Assembly: GCA_904420245.1 (NCBI GenBank)
Contig: CAJFUL010000048.1
Coordinates: 1-52,235, forward strand
DNA: 52,235 nt
Source: Candidatus Paralachnospira avium
GTDB taxonomy: Bacteria; Bacillota; Clostridia; Lachnospirales; Lachnospiraceae
Direction: 5' to 3'
This document shows positions 19,142 to 27,233 of the stretch, one piece after another. The stretch's first letter is position 1. Every line of letters starts with the position of its first letter. The notes beneath the pieces are model-generated. The model made no database searches and was not told the origin of the DNA. It saw only the letters and a list, made by a program, of their open reading frames with translations. The position numbers and the translations under genes are program-made.

Positions 19142-20863
19142 ATGAATAAATATACAAAACGGTTTCTTTCTGTCTTACTTATGTGCTGTATGATGGTCCT
19201 GGCGTTTTCGGGAGCGGCGATGGCTTCCGGAGGCACCGGAGATGCCCGTCTGGCCAGTCTGGAGATCTCGCCGGGGACGCTGGAGCCGGAATTTTCTTCC
19301 GATGTCTACGAGTATTCGGTGGAGGTGGAGGCCGACTGTGACAAGCTCCTGGTCAATGCCAGCACGGTGGACAGCGGCGCCAGGATGGTGATCGCCGGAA
19401 ACGACAGCCTCCAGGCGGGGACCAATACCGTCATCGTCAATGTGACGGCGGCCGACGGCGTCACCACCGCCCGCTACACCATCACGGTCAACAGAGCCGC
19501 GGGCGGAGACGGGACCGGGAGTCAGGCGGAGGAGACTTCCGGAGAAACACAGACGGAGACGCCGGCGGAGTCCCAGGGAGGGGACGAGCTTCCGTCGGAT
19601 CCCCTGATCGCTCCCGGGATTTCCGGCGGCGGAAGCGGGACGGCGGCCTCTTCCGGCACGGTGACTTCCGCGGGCAGGACTTATACGCTGTCGGAACCCA
19701 ATGAGGGCCTGGTGCCTTCCGGTTTTACGGCTGTGGATGTGGCCATCGGGGACCAGACGGTGAAGGGGTGGACCTTCCCTTCCGCCTATGAGGCGGATGG
19801 TTTCTATCTGCTTTACGGCTCTGACCAGGATGGCAATACTTCTTTCTTTATCTATGACCAGGAGGAGGGGACTGTGATCACGGCTCCGGCCGGCCTCCTT
19901 TCCATGGGGGATGAGAGCGCCATTTACCAGAGCCAGCTCCGGAGCAGTCAGGAGAGCTACCAGAGCGCGCTGCGCCAGAGGCTCTGGATCATCATCGGCC
20001 TGGCGGTCCTGTGCGTCATCCTTCTGATCGCGCTGACGGCTTCCATGACCAGGAACCGGCACAGCCAGGAGCGGTATGCCGCGGAGATGGAGGAAGATCC
20101 TGTTTCCCGCGAGCGGGAACGGGCCCGCCGCTATGAGGAGGATGACTACGACGAGGATCATGAGGACGGATATGCCCATGTGTCCGAACCGGCTTCCAGG
20201 GCCATCCGGCCTGGATCTGTGAGGACGATCCCCAGGGAGCCGGAGCCTTTGGAAGAGGAAGAAGTCTTCGATCTGGATGATGAGGTGGAGCCTTTTGAGG
20301 ATCTGGATCTGGACGGAGAGGATGCGTTCCCGGAGGATCCGGTCCTGGATGAGGGACCGGAAGTCCCCGAAGAGGAAGACCGGATGGAGCCGGACGGCGG
20401 ACTGCCGCCTGAAACAGAGCCGGAGGAGCTCTTTGAGGACGTGGAAGATCTTGAGTTCCTGGATCTGGATCAGGAGATCCCCCAGCTTGACGAGGACGAT
20501 CTGGAAGAGATCGGGGAGCCTGAGGAAGGGCCTGTCCGGGAAGAGCCGGCAGAGGCAGACGACCTGGACTCCGACTTTGACCTGCTGGACGCCCTGCTGT
20601 CGGATTCCGTGCGCAGCGGGAAGCCGGAAGGCGCGGACAGCATCGTAAACAGGGCGGCGGAGAAGGCAGGACGCGGGACGGCGTCCCAGCCGTCGGAGGC
20701 TCCCGTGAACCCTGTCCGGGAGCTGAAAAAGACTGGAAGCCAGGGAAGCGGAGAGAAAAAAGACGTTTCCGGCAGAGGTCGGAGCCGCCATAAAGTCCTG
20801 AAGCCTTCGGAGGACAAAAAGCAGGAGAACGGCGGAGATGACTTTGAGATCCTGGATCTGTGA
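19142..20863 (+). CDS. Secreted/membrane protein with cadherin-like domain and acidic cytoplasmic tail
   Basis: Predicted type I membrane protein of 573 aa, function unknown. Residues 1-29 form a signal peptide (KR, hydrophobic core, AMA). Residues about 36-118 resemble the cadherin-like beta-sandwich domain (LASLEISPGTLEPEF...TITVNRAA). A Ser/Thr/Gly/Glu linker follows, then a second extracellular region at about 175-265. A transmembrane helix spans about 281-302. The cytoplasmic tail of some 270 residues is extremely acidic to about residue 500, with many Asp/Glu-Leu repeats, and ends in a basic stretch. The ATG at 19142 follows AAGGAGATAT; an in-frame ATG at 19112 would bury the signal peptide. 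It is a single gene between a promoter and a hairpin. Confidence 0.85.
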   Translation: MNKYTKRFLSVLLMCCMMVLAFSGAAMASGGTGDARLASLEISPGTLEPEFSSDVYEYSVEVEADCDKLLVNASTVDSGARMVIAGNDSLQAGTNTVIVNVTAADGVTTARYTITVNRAAGGDGTGSQAEETSGETQTETPAESQGGDELPSDPLIAPGISGGGSGTAASSGTVTSAGRTYTLSEPNEGLVPSGFTAVDVAIGDQTVKGWTFPSAYEADGFYLLYGSDQDGNTSFFIYDQEEGTVITAPAGLLSMGDESAIYQSQLRSSQESYQSALRQRLWIIIGLAVLCVILLIALTASMTRNRHSQERYAAEMEEDPVSRERERARRYEEDDYDEDHEDGYAHVSEPASRAIRPGSVRTIPREPEPLEEEEVFDLDDEVEPFEDLDLDGEDAFPEDPVLDEGPEVPEEEDRMEPDGGLPPETEPEELFEDVEDLEFLDLDQEIPQLDEDDLEEIGEPEEGPVREEPAEADDLDSDFDLLDALLSDSVRSGKPEGADSIVNRAAEKAGRGTASQPSEAPVNPVRELKKTGSQGSGEKKDVSGRGRSRHKVLKPSEDKKQENGGDDFEILDL

Positions 20864-20875
20864 TAAATGACTTTA

Positions 20876-20908
20876 AGAGGCTGTCTGCGCGGAGCGCGGG
20901 CAGCCTCT
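20876..20908 (+). terminator. Hairpin after the cadherin-like gene
   Basis: AGAGGCTG and CAGCCTCT flank an inner TGCGC/GCGCG stem. The structure is strong but no T run follows, so it may be a weak terminator or a transcript-end stabiliser. Confidence 0.5.
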
Positions 20909-20920
20909 GCAAATTAGGGT

Positions 20921-20949
20921 TTGACATTTCCGGCTTATGGTGTTATGAT
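20921..20949 (+). promoter_or_regulatory. Sigma-A-type promoter for aldolase-like gene
   Basis: TTGACA (20921-20926), 17-bp spacer, TATGAT (20944-20949), 57 bp before the ATG of the aldolase-like gene. Confidence 0.7.
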
Positions 20950-21006
20950 AATCCTGTCACTAATATGCTTTAAAGTGTTAAAGTAAAACGGACAGGAGAT
21001 GGAACG

Positions 21007-21978
21007 ATGACATCACGAAAAGGGAATTTGATGGGAGTCCGGGATGATGTAAAGGTGCTGGATGCCACCATCCGGGACGGCGGATTGTGCAATAATTTTG
21101 ATTTTACAGATGAGTTTGTCACGGAGCTCTATAAGACCAATATCAGGAGCGGCGTAGATTATATGGAATTCGGCTATAAGGCCAGCAGGAGCATGTTCAG
21201 CGAGAAGGACTACGGCAAGTGGAAATTCTGTAAGGAAGAGGACATCCGGGCCATCGTGGGAGACAATATCTCGGATATGAAGATCTCCGTCATGGCCGAC
21301 GTGGGGCGCTGCGATTTCCGGGCGGATTTCCTTCCCAAGGAGGAGAGCGTCATCGATATGGTGCGGGTGGCCTGCTACATCCATCAGATGCCGGCGGCCA
21401 TCGAGATGGTGGAGTATCTCCATGATCTGGGATATGAGACCTGCTGCAACATCATGGGGGTTTCCCAGGCCAGTATGAACCAGGTGGAGGAAGCTCTTGG
21501 GATGCTGACGGATACTCCGGTGGATGTGATCTATCTGTCGGATACGTTTGGTTCCATGTATCCGGAGAGCGCTTCGGAGCTGGCGGAGCTCTATCTCTCC
21601 TTTGCGGAAAAGGCCGGAAAGAAAGTGGGCTTCCACGGACATAACAACCAGAGTCTGGCCTTTGCCAATACCATCGATACGCTTTCCAGAGGCGTGTCCT
21701 ATCTGGACGCCACGGTCCAGGGCATGGGAAGAGGGGCCGGGAACTGCCCCATGGAGCTTTTGCTGGGCTTTTTGAAAAATCCCAAGTACAATCTCTACAG
21801 CCTCCTGGTATTCATCGAGAAATATATGCTTCCTCTGCGGGAGAAGGTCAGGTGGGGGTATGAGCTTCCGTATATGTTCACCGGACAGCTCAACTGCCAT
21901 CCCCGCGACGCCATCGCCTTCATGGAGGAGCAGCGGAAGGACTACTGCGAATTTTACAAATCCCTGCTGGACAATTGA
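21007..21978 (+). CDS. DRE-TIM metallolyase family protein (aldolase/HMG-CoA-lyase-like)
   Basis: A TIM-barrel protein of 323 aa related to 4-hydroxy-2-oxovalerate aldolase and HMG-CoA lyase. It shows LDATIRDGG (divalent metal and substrate Arg-Asp), GFHGHNN (two metal-binding His) and the C-terminal-side QGMGRGAGN. The C-terminal domain of DmpG, which contacts an acylating dehydrogenase, is not evident, and no such partner lies nearby. The substrate is therefore unknown; an aldol or retro-aldol reaction on a 2-oxo acid is the best inference. It stands alone with its own consensus promoter and a strong terminator. CAGGAGATGG precedes the ATG; a second in-frame ATG is at 21031. Confidence 0.8.
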   Translation: MTSRKGNLMGVRDDVKVLDATIRDGGLCNNFDFTDEFVTELYKTNIRSGVDYMEFGYKASRSMFSEKDYGKWKFCKEEDIRAIVGDNISDMKISVMADVGRCDFRADFLPKEESVIDMVRVACYIHQMPAAIEMVEYLHDLGYETCCNIMGVSQASMNQVEEALGMLTDTPVDVIYLSDTFGSMYPESASELAELYLSFAEKAGKKVGFHGHNNQSLAFANTIDTLSRGVSYLDATVQGMGRGAGNCPMELLLGFLKNPKYNLYSLLVFIEKYMLPLREKVRWGYELPYMFTGQLNCHPRDAIAFMEEQRKDYCEFYKSLLDN

Positions 21979-21999
21979 AGAGAAGAGCTGGCAGGATAG

Positions 22000-22033
22000 G
22001 GAAGGGCCGCGCGCTGCGGCCCTTCCTTTTTTT
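22000..22033 (+). terminator. Strong intrinsic terminator
   Basis: A perfect 11-bp stem (GGAAGGGCCGC, loop GCGCT, GCGGCCCTTCC) followed by seven T. It separates the aldolase-like gene from the GntR-mcsA-mcsB-clpC operon. Confidence 0.9.
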
Positions 22034-22038
22034 GAAGC

Positions 22039-22067
22039 TTGCATTTTTTATGACGTTGTGCTACTAT
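22039..22067 (+). promoter_or_regulatory. Promoter of the gntR-mcsA-mcsB-clpC operon
   Basis: TTGCAT (22039-22044), 17-bp spacer, TACTAT (22062-22067). No tandem GGTCAAA heptads of a CtsR operator are visible. TATAAC occurs twice just downstream (22071-22076 and 22081-22086), a possible site for the GntR protein; this is speculative. Confidence 0.6.
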
Positions 22068-22104
22068 TGGTATAACAAATATAACGAAAGAAGCCGGTGG
22101 GAAT

Positions 22105-22494
22105 ATGATAGTGAATATTGATTTTAACAGTGATGAAGCTTTATATATCCAGCTTCGGAATCAGATCATCATCGGGATCGCCACAGATGCCATCCGGGAG
22201 GGGGACGTGCTCCCGTCGGTGAGGAGTCTGGCGGACACCATAGGCATCAATATGCATACAGTAAATAAGGCGTATGCAGTCCTGAAGCAGGAGGGGTTTG
22301 TCAAGCTGGACCGGCGAAAAGGCGCGGTGGTGGCTGTGGACCTGGATAAGATGCAGGCGTTGGAAGAGCTGATGTCGGAGCTGCAGGTGCTGCTGGCCAA
22401 AGCCGTGTGCAAAAATATCAGCCGCAGCGAGATCCATGACCTGATCGATACCATAATGGATCAGTTCGGGTGTCCGGATGGAGAGGCGGATTGA
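22105..22494 (+). CDS. GntR-family (YtrA-type) transcriptional regulator
   Basis: A small regulator of 129 aa. The N-terminal winged helix-turn-helix is typical GntR: LPSVRSLADTIGINMHTVNK, then LKQEGFVKLDRRKGAVVA. Only about 50 residues follow, with no large effector domain, as in the YtrA subfamily, which usually autoregulates an adjacent operon. It lies 19 bp upstream of mcsA and shares its promoter. In Bacillus and many Firmicutes this place is held by CtsR, the class III heat-shock repressor; no CtsR is present here. I infer that this protein controls mcsA-mcsB-clpC. The ribosome binding site (GGTGGGA) is modest. Confidence 0.9.
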   Translation: MIVNIDFNSDEALYIQLRNQIIIGIATDAIREGDVLPSVRSLADTIGINMHTVNKAYAVLKQEGFVKLDRRKGAVVAVDLDKMQALEELMSELQVLLAKAVCKNISRSEIHDLIDTIMDQFGCPDGEAD

Positions 22495-22513
22495 AAATCT
22501 GGGAGGATAGATC

Positions 22514-23071
22514 ATGTTATGTGAAAAATGCAAGATTCGGGAAGCGAATATCCGATATACAGAAGTGGTGGGAGGAGTCAAGACGGAGCACAATCTGTGC
22601 AGCCACTGCGCCAGGGAGATGGATTTCGGCCATTATACGGCCGTGTTTGATACGGATTATCCCATCGGGCGGCTCTTGTCGGATCTGTTCGGACTGGACG
22701 CCGAGCAGGGTGAGAGCGAGGAGATGGACCTGGAGCAGGTGGTCTGTCCGGCCTGCCATACCGCGTACAGCGATTTTGTCAAAGACAGCAGGTTTGGCTG
22801 CCCCGACTGTTACCGGGTATTCGATCTTTTGATGAGTGAGAATATCAAGAAGATACAGGGGAGCGATACCCATACGGGCAAGCATCCCCGTTACAGCCAC
22901 GGCGGAGAGCAGCAGGCTCCCGGCGGAGAGAGGAAGGACGATATCGAGACCACCATCCGGCTTTTGGACTCCAAGCTGAAGGAAGCGGTCCAGGAGGAGG
23001 AGTACGAGCAGGCGGCCCGGTACCGGGATGAGATCAAGGAATTGAAGGAGAGGTTGAAGGAAGATGCTTAA
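22514..23071 (+). CDS. mcsA: McsA-like zinc-finger/UVR protein
   Basis: The activator and partner of the arginine kinase McsB, 185 aa. Two pairs of CxxC zinc-binding motifs are visible: LCEKCKIRE with LCSHCA, and VCPACHTAYSDF with CPDCYRVF. The C-terminal UVR motif (about residues 145-185, DSKLKEAVQEEEYEQAARYR) mediates contacts like those of UvrB and ClpC. Length and order match McsA. GGGAGG precedes the ATG. The end overlaps the mcsB start by 8 nt, indicating coupled translation. Confidence 0.95.
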   Translation: MLCEKCKIREANIRYTEVVGGVKTEHNLCSHCAREMDFGHYTAVFDTDYPIGRLLSDLFGLDAEQGESEEMDLEQVVCPACHTAYSDFVKDSRFGCPDCYRVFDLLMSENIKKIQGSDTHTGKHPRYSHGGEQQAPGGERKDDIETTIRLLDSKLKEAVQEEEYEQAARYRDEIKELKERLKEDA

Positions 23072-24095
23072 ATGGTATCAGGAGACAGAGGGAGGCCATG
23101 ACGTCTTTACGGCGGGGCGGATCCGGCTGGTGCGGAATCTGGAGCACTATCCCTTTCCCGTCAAGCTGCCGGAGGCCGACGGCCGGGAGCTGGTGGAGAA
23201 GCTGGAGACCGGCCTGAAGGACATCGGTCAGGCCGACGGCCGCAGCTTCCGCCTCTATCCCATGACCTCCATGGATAAAGATGAGCGGGAAGCCCTCCGG
23301 GAGCGGAGGGTGCTCAATGGAGCCGCCGCCGAGAAGAAGGGACCGGAGAGTCTGATGCTCTCGGAGGATGAGCGGGTCAGCATTACCCTGGACGGGGAGG
23401 ACCATATCCGTCTCCAGTGTATCTCTGACAAGGCCAGTCTGAGCGAGCTCTGGAACGAAGCGGATAAGCTGGACGACTATATCAACGAGCGGTTTGAGTA
23501 CGCTTTTCATGAAAAATACGGCTATCTGACCGCATATCCCACCAATATGGGGACGGGCCTGCGGGCGGCGGTCACCCTTCATCTGCCGATGCTCTCCGTG
23601 GGGAAGCAGTTCGGCAAGCTGGTCAGTGAGATGAGCCGGTTCGGCGTGGCGGTGCGGGGACTTTACGGCGAGGGCAGTGAAAATTACGGCTCCCTCTATG
23701 AGATCTCCAATCAGAAGACACTGGGCGTCACCGAGGAGGAGATCATCGCGCTGGTGCAGCAGATGGCGGAGCGTCTGGCTTCCAGCGAGCGGAAGATCAA
23801 ATCCCTGACCCTGCGGAACCACCGCCTGGATATGGAGGATGAGATCTATAAATCCTACGGCGTGTTGAAGTACGCCAGACGGCTGAGCATCAAGGAGGCC
23901 ATGACGTACCTTTCCCAGGTGCGGGTGGGAGTCACGGAGGGACTTTTGAAGTTTTCCTCTCCCGTGAATCTGTACGGGCTCATGATGGAGATCCAGCCGG
24001 CCAATATGAAACAGCTGGCGCCGGAAGAAGAAAAATCAGACATCAGGCAGGCCAGGGCTTCCTATATCCGGAAGAAACTTCCGGACCTGGCCTGA
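23064..24095 (+). CDS. mcsB: Protein-arginine kinase McsB homologue with altered signature residues
   Basis: McsB phosphorylates arginines and so marks proteins for ClpCP. This 343-aa homologue aligns along the phosphagen-kinase domain and keeps IRLVRN, IRLQC, YAFHEKYGYLT and the C-terminal YGVLKYARRL block. Signature positions differ. The CPTNxGT motif reads YPTNMGT, so the conserved Cys is Tyr158 (codon TAT, 23535-23537). The NEEDH motif reads DGEDH, so the first Glu is Gly111 (23394-23396). SSRIRL is AGRIRL. No frameshift is present. It may be less active, use other residues, or act mainly as an adaptor; this needs biochemistry. It is embedded between mcsA and clpC. Confidence 0.9.
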   Translation: MLKWYQETEGGHDVFTAGRIRLVRNLEHYPFPVKLPEADGRELVEKLETGLKDIGQADGRSFRLYPMTSMDKDEREALRERRVLNGAAAEKKGPESLMLSEDERVSITLDGEDHIRLQCISDKASLSELWNEADKLDDYINERFEYAFHEKYGYLTAYPTNMGTGLRAAVTLHLPMLSVGKQFGKLVSEMSRFGVAVRGLYGEGSENYGSLYEISNQKTLGVTEEEIIALVQQMAERLASSERKIKSLTLRNHRLDMEDEIYKSYGVLKYARRLSIKEAMTYLSQVRVGVTEGLLKFSSPVNLYGLMMEIQPANMKQLAPEEEKSDIRQARASYIRKKLPDLA

Positions 24096-24111
24096 CTAAG
24101 AGGAGGATATT

Positions 24112-26577
24112 ATGTACAACAATCGGTTTTCCAATAAAGCAGAGACGGCTCTCAAGCTGGCGGTGGGAATGGCCGGCATGCTGGGCCAGGGATATGTGGG
24201 GACAGAGCATATCCTTCTGGGACTGCTCCGGGAGGGCACCAGCGCGGCCGCCCAGGTCCTGGACAGCCACGGAGTGGATGAAGAGAGGGTCATGGCCCTG
24301 ATCCGGCAGCTGATTGCTCCGGCTTCTCCTGTGGCGGAGGGGGGCGGCTATTCCCCCAGGGCGGCCAGGGCGCTGGAGAACAGCTACCGGGAGGCAGTCC
24401 AGTTCAAGTCGCCGCTCATCGGCACGGAGCACATCCTGATCGCCATGCTGAAGGACAGTGAGTGCTCTGCCACCAGGCTTCTGACCACCATGAATGTCAA
24501 TATCCAGAAGATGTATGTGGATCTTCTGACTTCCATGGGGGCGGACACCAGCCAGTACAAGGACGAGCTGGATGGGAAAAAGGGACAGGAGAAGAGTTCC
24601 ACGCCCACCCTGGACAATTACAGCAGGGACCTGACGGCCCTGGCCAGGGAGGGAAAGCTGGATCCCGTCATCGGCAGGGAGCATGAGATCGAGCGGGTCA
24701 TCCAGATCCTGAGCCGCAGGACCAAGAACAACCCCTGCCTCATCGGCGAGCCGGGCGTCGGCAAGACTGCCATCGCGGAGGGGCTGGCGGGCAAGATCGT
24801 GGAGGGCAATGTGCCGGATACGGTGAAGGATAAGCGGCTGGTGACCCTGGATCTTTCGGGGATGGTAGCCGGGTCCAAGTACAGGGGCGAATTCGAGGAG
24901 CGCATCAAGAATGTGCTCCGGGAAGTCCGGGCCGACGGAAATGTCCTCTTGTTCATCGATGAGATCCATACCATCATCGGCGCCGGAGGCGCCGAGGGCG
25001 CCATCGACGCTTCCAATATCCTGAAGCCGTCCTTAGCCAGAGGCGAGATCCAGCTGATCGGCGCCACCACCATCGACGAGTACAGGAAATACATTGAAAA
25101 GGATGCGGCTCTGGAGCGGAGATTCCAGCCGGTCATGGTGGAGGAGCCTTCTGAGGAGGAGGCCGCGGCCATCCTGCGGGGCCTCAAGAACAAATATGAG
25201 GAGCATCACCAGGTGACCATCACCGAGGATGCCATCGAGGCGGCGGTGAAGCTGTCCGCCAGATATATCAACGACAGGTTCCTTCCCGACAAGGCCATCG
25301 ACTTGATCGACGAGGCTTCCTCCAAGGTGCGTCTGACCACCTATGTGGAGCCGGAGGAGATCAAGAAACTGGATGAGGAATACGCGAAGCTGGAAGATCA
25401 GAAGGTATCCGCCATCCAGGCAGAGGCATATGAAAAGGCCGGGGAGATCAAGAAAAAGCAGGAGAAGAAAAAAGAGCGAAGGGAAAAGCTCCTGGCCAAG
25501 TGGGAGAAGGAGAAGAGCAGCAAGAAGCTGTATGTCACGGAAAATGAGATCGCGGAAGTGGTGTCCGGCTGGACCAAGATCCCGGTCCAGAAGCTGTCGG
25601 AGGGCGAGGCCGAGAGGCTGCGCCGCCTGGAGTCCATCCTCCATGAGCGGGTGGTGGGACAGGATGAAGCGGTGACGGCAGTGGCCAAGGCCATCCGCCG
25701 CGGCCGTGTGGGACTCAAGGATCCCAGGCGTCCCATCGGTTCCTTCCTGTTCCTGGGGCCCACAGGCGTCGGCAAGACCGAGCTCTCCAAGGCCCTGGCG
25801 GAGGCCATGTTTGGCAGCGAAAACGCCATGATACGGGTCGATATGTCCGAATACATGGAGAAGCACAGCGTCTCCAAGATCGTCGGCTCCCCGCCCGGAT
25901 ATGTGGGATACGAGGAGGGCGGCCAGCTCAGCGAAAAGGTGCGCCGCAATCCCTATTCGGTGATCCTCTTCGACGAGATCGAAAAGGCCCATCCCGACGT
26001 GTTCAATATCCTGCTCCAGGTGCTGGACGACGGCCATATCACCGACGCCCAGGGGCGGAAGATCGATTTTAAGAATACCATCCTCATCATGACCTCCAAC
26101 GCGGGCGCTTCCCGGATCATCGAGCCCAAGAAGCTGGGCTTCGGGGCCGCCAGCACGCCTGAGGAAGATTATGAATATATGAAGGAAGGAGTCATGGAGG
26201 AGGTGCGGCGCATCTTCAAGCCGGAGTTTTTGAACCGCATCGACGAGACCATCGTGTTCCATGCGCTGACCAAGGAAAACATGGGACAGATCGTGGACAT
26301 CATGATGAAGAGCCTCTGCGGCAGGACCGAAAGCCAGATGGGCATCACGCTGCTGCTCTCCGATGAGGCGAAGTCCTTTATCATCGAAAAGGGATACGAC
26401 CAGAAATACGGAGCCAGGCCCCTGCGGCGCACCATCCAGAGCGAGGTGGAGGATAAGCTGGCGGAAGAGATCCTGGACGGCGCGGTGAAGAGCGGAGACA
26501 CCGTTTCCGTCACGGCCGGCGACGGAGGGCTCCTGTTCTGTACCGGGGAGCCCGGGGCGCAGACTGTGTCGCAATAG
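24112..26577 (+). CDS. clpC: ATP-dependent Clp protease ATPase subunit ClpC
   Basis: A Hsp100 unfoldase of 821 aa that feeds substrates to ClpP. The N-domain has two repeats, each with GTEH; Glu32 and Glu106 match the phospho-arginine-docking glutamates of Bacillus ClpC in number and context. AAA-1 has GEPGVGKTAIAEG (about residue 212) and AAA-2 has GPTGVGKTELSKA (about 549). The middle coiled domain carries a UVR-like motif (about 430-450). Both Walker B motifs, VLLFIDEIHT and VILFDEIEKAHPD, are intact. The gene is 16 bp after mcsB and ends the operon. It lacks the second-box IGF loop of ClpX, as expected. Confidence 0.97.
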   Translation: MYNNRFSNKAETALKLAVGMAGMLGQGYVGTEHILLGLLREGTSAAAQVLDSHGVDEERVMALIRQLIAPASPVAEGGGYSPRAARALENSYREAVQFKSPLIGTEHILIAMLKDSECSATRLLTTMNVNIQKMYVDLLTSMGADTSQYKDELDGKKGQEKSSTPTLDNYSRDLTALAREGKLDPVIGREHEIERVIQILSRRTKNNPCLIGEPGVGKTAIAEGLAGKIVEGNVPDTVKDKRLVTLDLSGMVAGSKYRGEFEERIKNVLREVRADGNVLLFIDEIHTIIGAGGAEGAIDASNILKPSLARGEIQLIGATTIDEYRKYIEKDAALERRFQPVMVEEPSEEEAAAILRGLKNKYEEHHQVTITEDAIEAAVKLSARYINDRFLPDKAIDLIDEASSKVRLTTYVEPEEIKKLDEEYAKLEDQKVSAIQAEAYEKAGEIKKKQEKKKERREKLLAKWEKEKSSKKLYVTENEIAEVVSGWTKIPVQKLSEGEAERLRRLESILHERVVGQDEAVTAVAKAIRRGRVGLKDPRRPIGSFLFLGPTGVGKTELSKALAEAMFGSENAMIRVDMSEYMEKHSVSKIVGSPPGYVGYEEGGQLSEKVRRNPYSVILFDEIEKAHPDVFNILLQVLDDGHITDAQGRKIDFKNTILIMTSNAGASRIIEPKKLGFGAASTPEEDYEYMKEGVMEEVRRIFKPEFLNRIDETIVFHALTKENMGQIVDIMMKSLCGRTESQMGITLLLSDEAKSFIIEKGYDQKYGARPLRRTIQSEVEDKLAEEILDGAVKSGDTVSVTAGDGGLLFCTGEPGAQTVSQ

Positions 26578-26661
26578 AAAATTTTATGTTTAAACAACTG
26601 GAAAAAAGGCGGATTCTATACTATAATTGAGATACCATTGATAGAATTGGGAGGGCAAGAT

Positions 26662-27075
26662 ATGCCGGCGATTAAGGAATTGATACGCACAGAACAGGAT
26701 GGGACCATTAGTTTCGGAGATTACACGCTGGAGACCAAGTCCAAGCTTCAGGACTTCGAGCACGGCGGGGATCTCTATAAGGTCAAGACCTACCGGGATA
26801 TTACGAAGCTGGAGAGGAATGGGATGTTCGTGTATGAATCCGTGCCTGGGACGGCCGTGGAGGGCTTCCGGGCCGGGGACGCGGGAGTGTCCTTTGCGGT
26901 AGAGGGAGACAGGGACGCGCAGATCACTCTGGAGCTGGAGGACGGCGCGGAGTACGATGTGAAGATCGGCAGCGAGGTTGCCGGCGTCATGGCGGCCGGC
27001 ACCAGCGGAAAGCTGACCCTCAGCGTGGAGCTGTCAGAGGGCGCCAGCGTGCCTGTGGAGGTTAAAAAGCGGTAA
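26662..27075 (+). CDS. Conserved small protein of unknown function
   Basis: 137 aa, soluble, no signal peptide or membrane helix. The sequence is rich in short beta-strand-like segments (ISFGDYTLETKSKL, AQITLELEDGAEYDVK, GKLTLSVEL), suggesting an all-beta fold. From memory, similar proteins in Lachnospiraceae are often labelled 'endosialidase', probably by weak similarity; I see no catalytic motif to support that. I chose ATG 26662, preceded by GGGAGG, over an in-frame TTG at 26638. TATAAT (26622-26627) lies upstream, with a poor -35 (TGGAAA) 17 bp further up, so it is probably transcribed alone. A strong terminator follows. Confidence 0.75.
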   Translation: MPAIKELIRTEQDGTISFGDYTLETKSKLQDFEHGGDLYKVKTYRDITKLERNGMFVYESVPGTAVEGFRAGDAGVSFAVEGDRDAQITLELEDGAEYDVKIGSEVAGVMAAGTSGKLTLSVELSEGASVPVEVKKR

Positions 27076-27092
27076 AGATTTCCGGACAGACC

Positions 27093-27122
27093 GGCCGGTG
27101 TGGGAATCCACACCGGCCTTTT
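27093..27122 (+). terminator. Strong intrinsic terminator
   Basis: A perfect 11-bp stem (GGCCGGTGTGG, loop GAAT, CCACACCGGCC) followed by TTTT, 17 bp after the stop of the small conserved protein. Confidence 0.88.
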
Positions 27123-27233
27123 GCTGTGACGGGCATCAGGCGCTCTATAGGAAATCTATCGTTGAAAGGGCCGGGATAGTATGATAAAGTGGAGCTGTAT
27201 ACAGAGAGTATGGGAACAGAGAAGGAGACAGAC

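Noticed and set aside
27162-27185. TTGAAA and TATGAT before mgsA as a promoter pair
   Set aside because: The spacing is only 12 bp, too short for sigma-A. The mgsA promoter remains unassigned.
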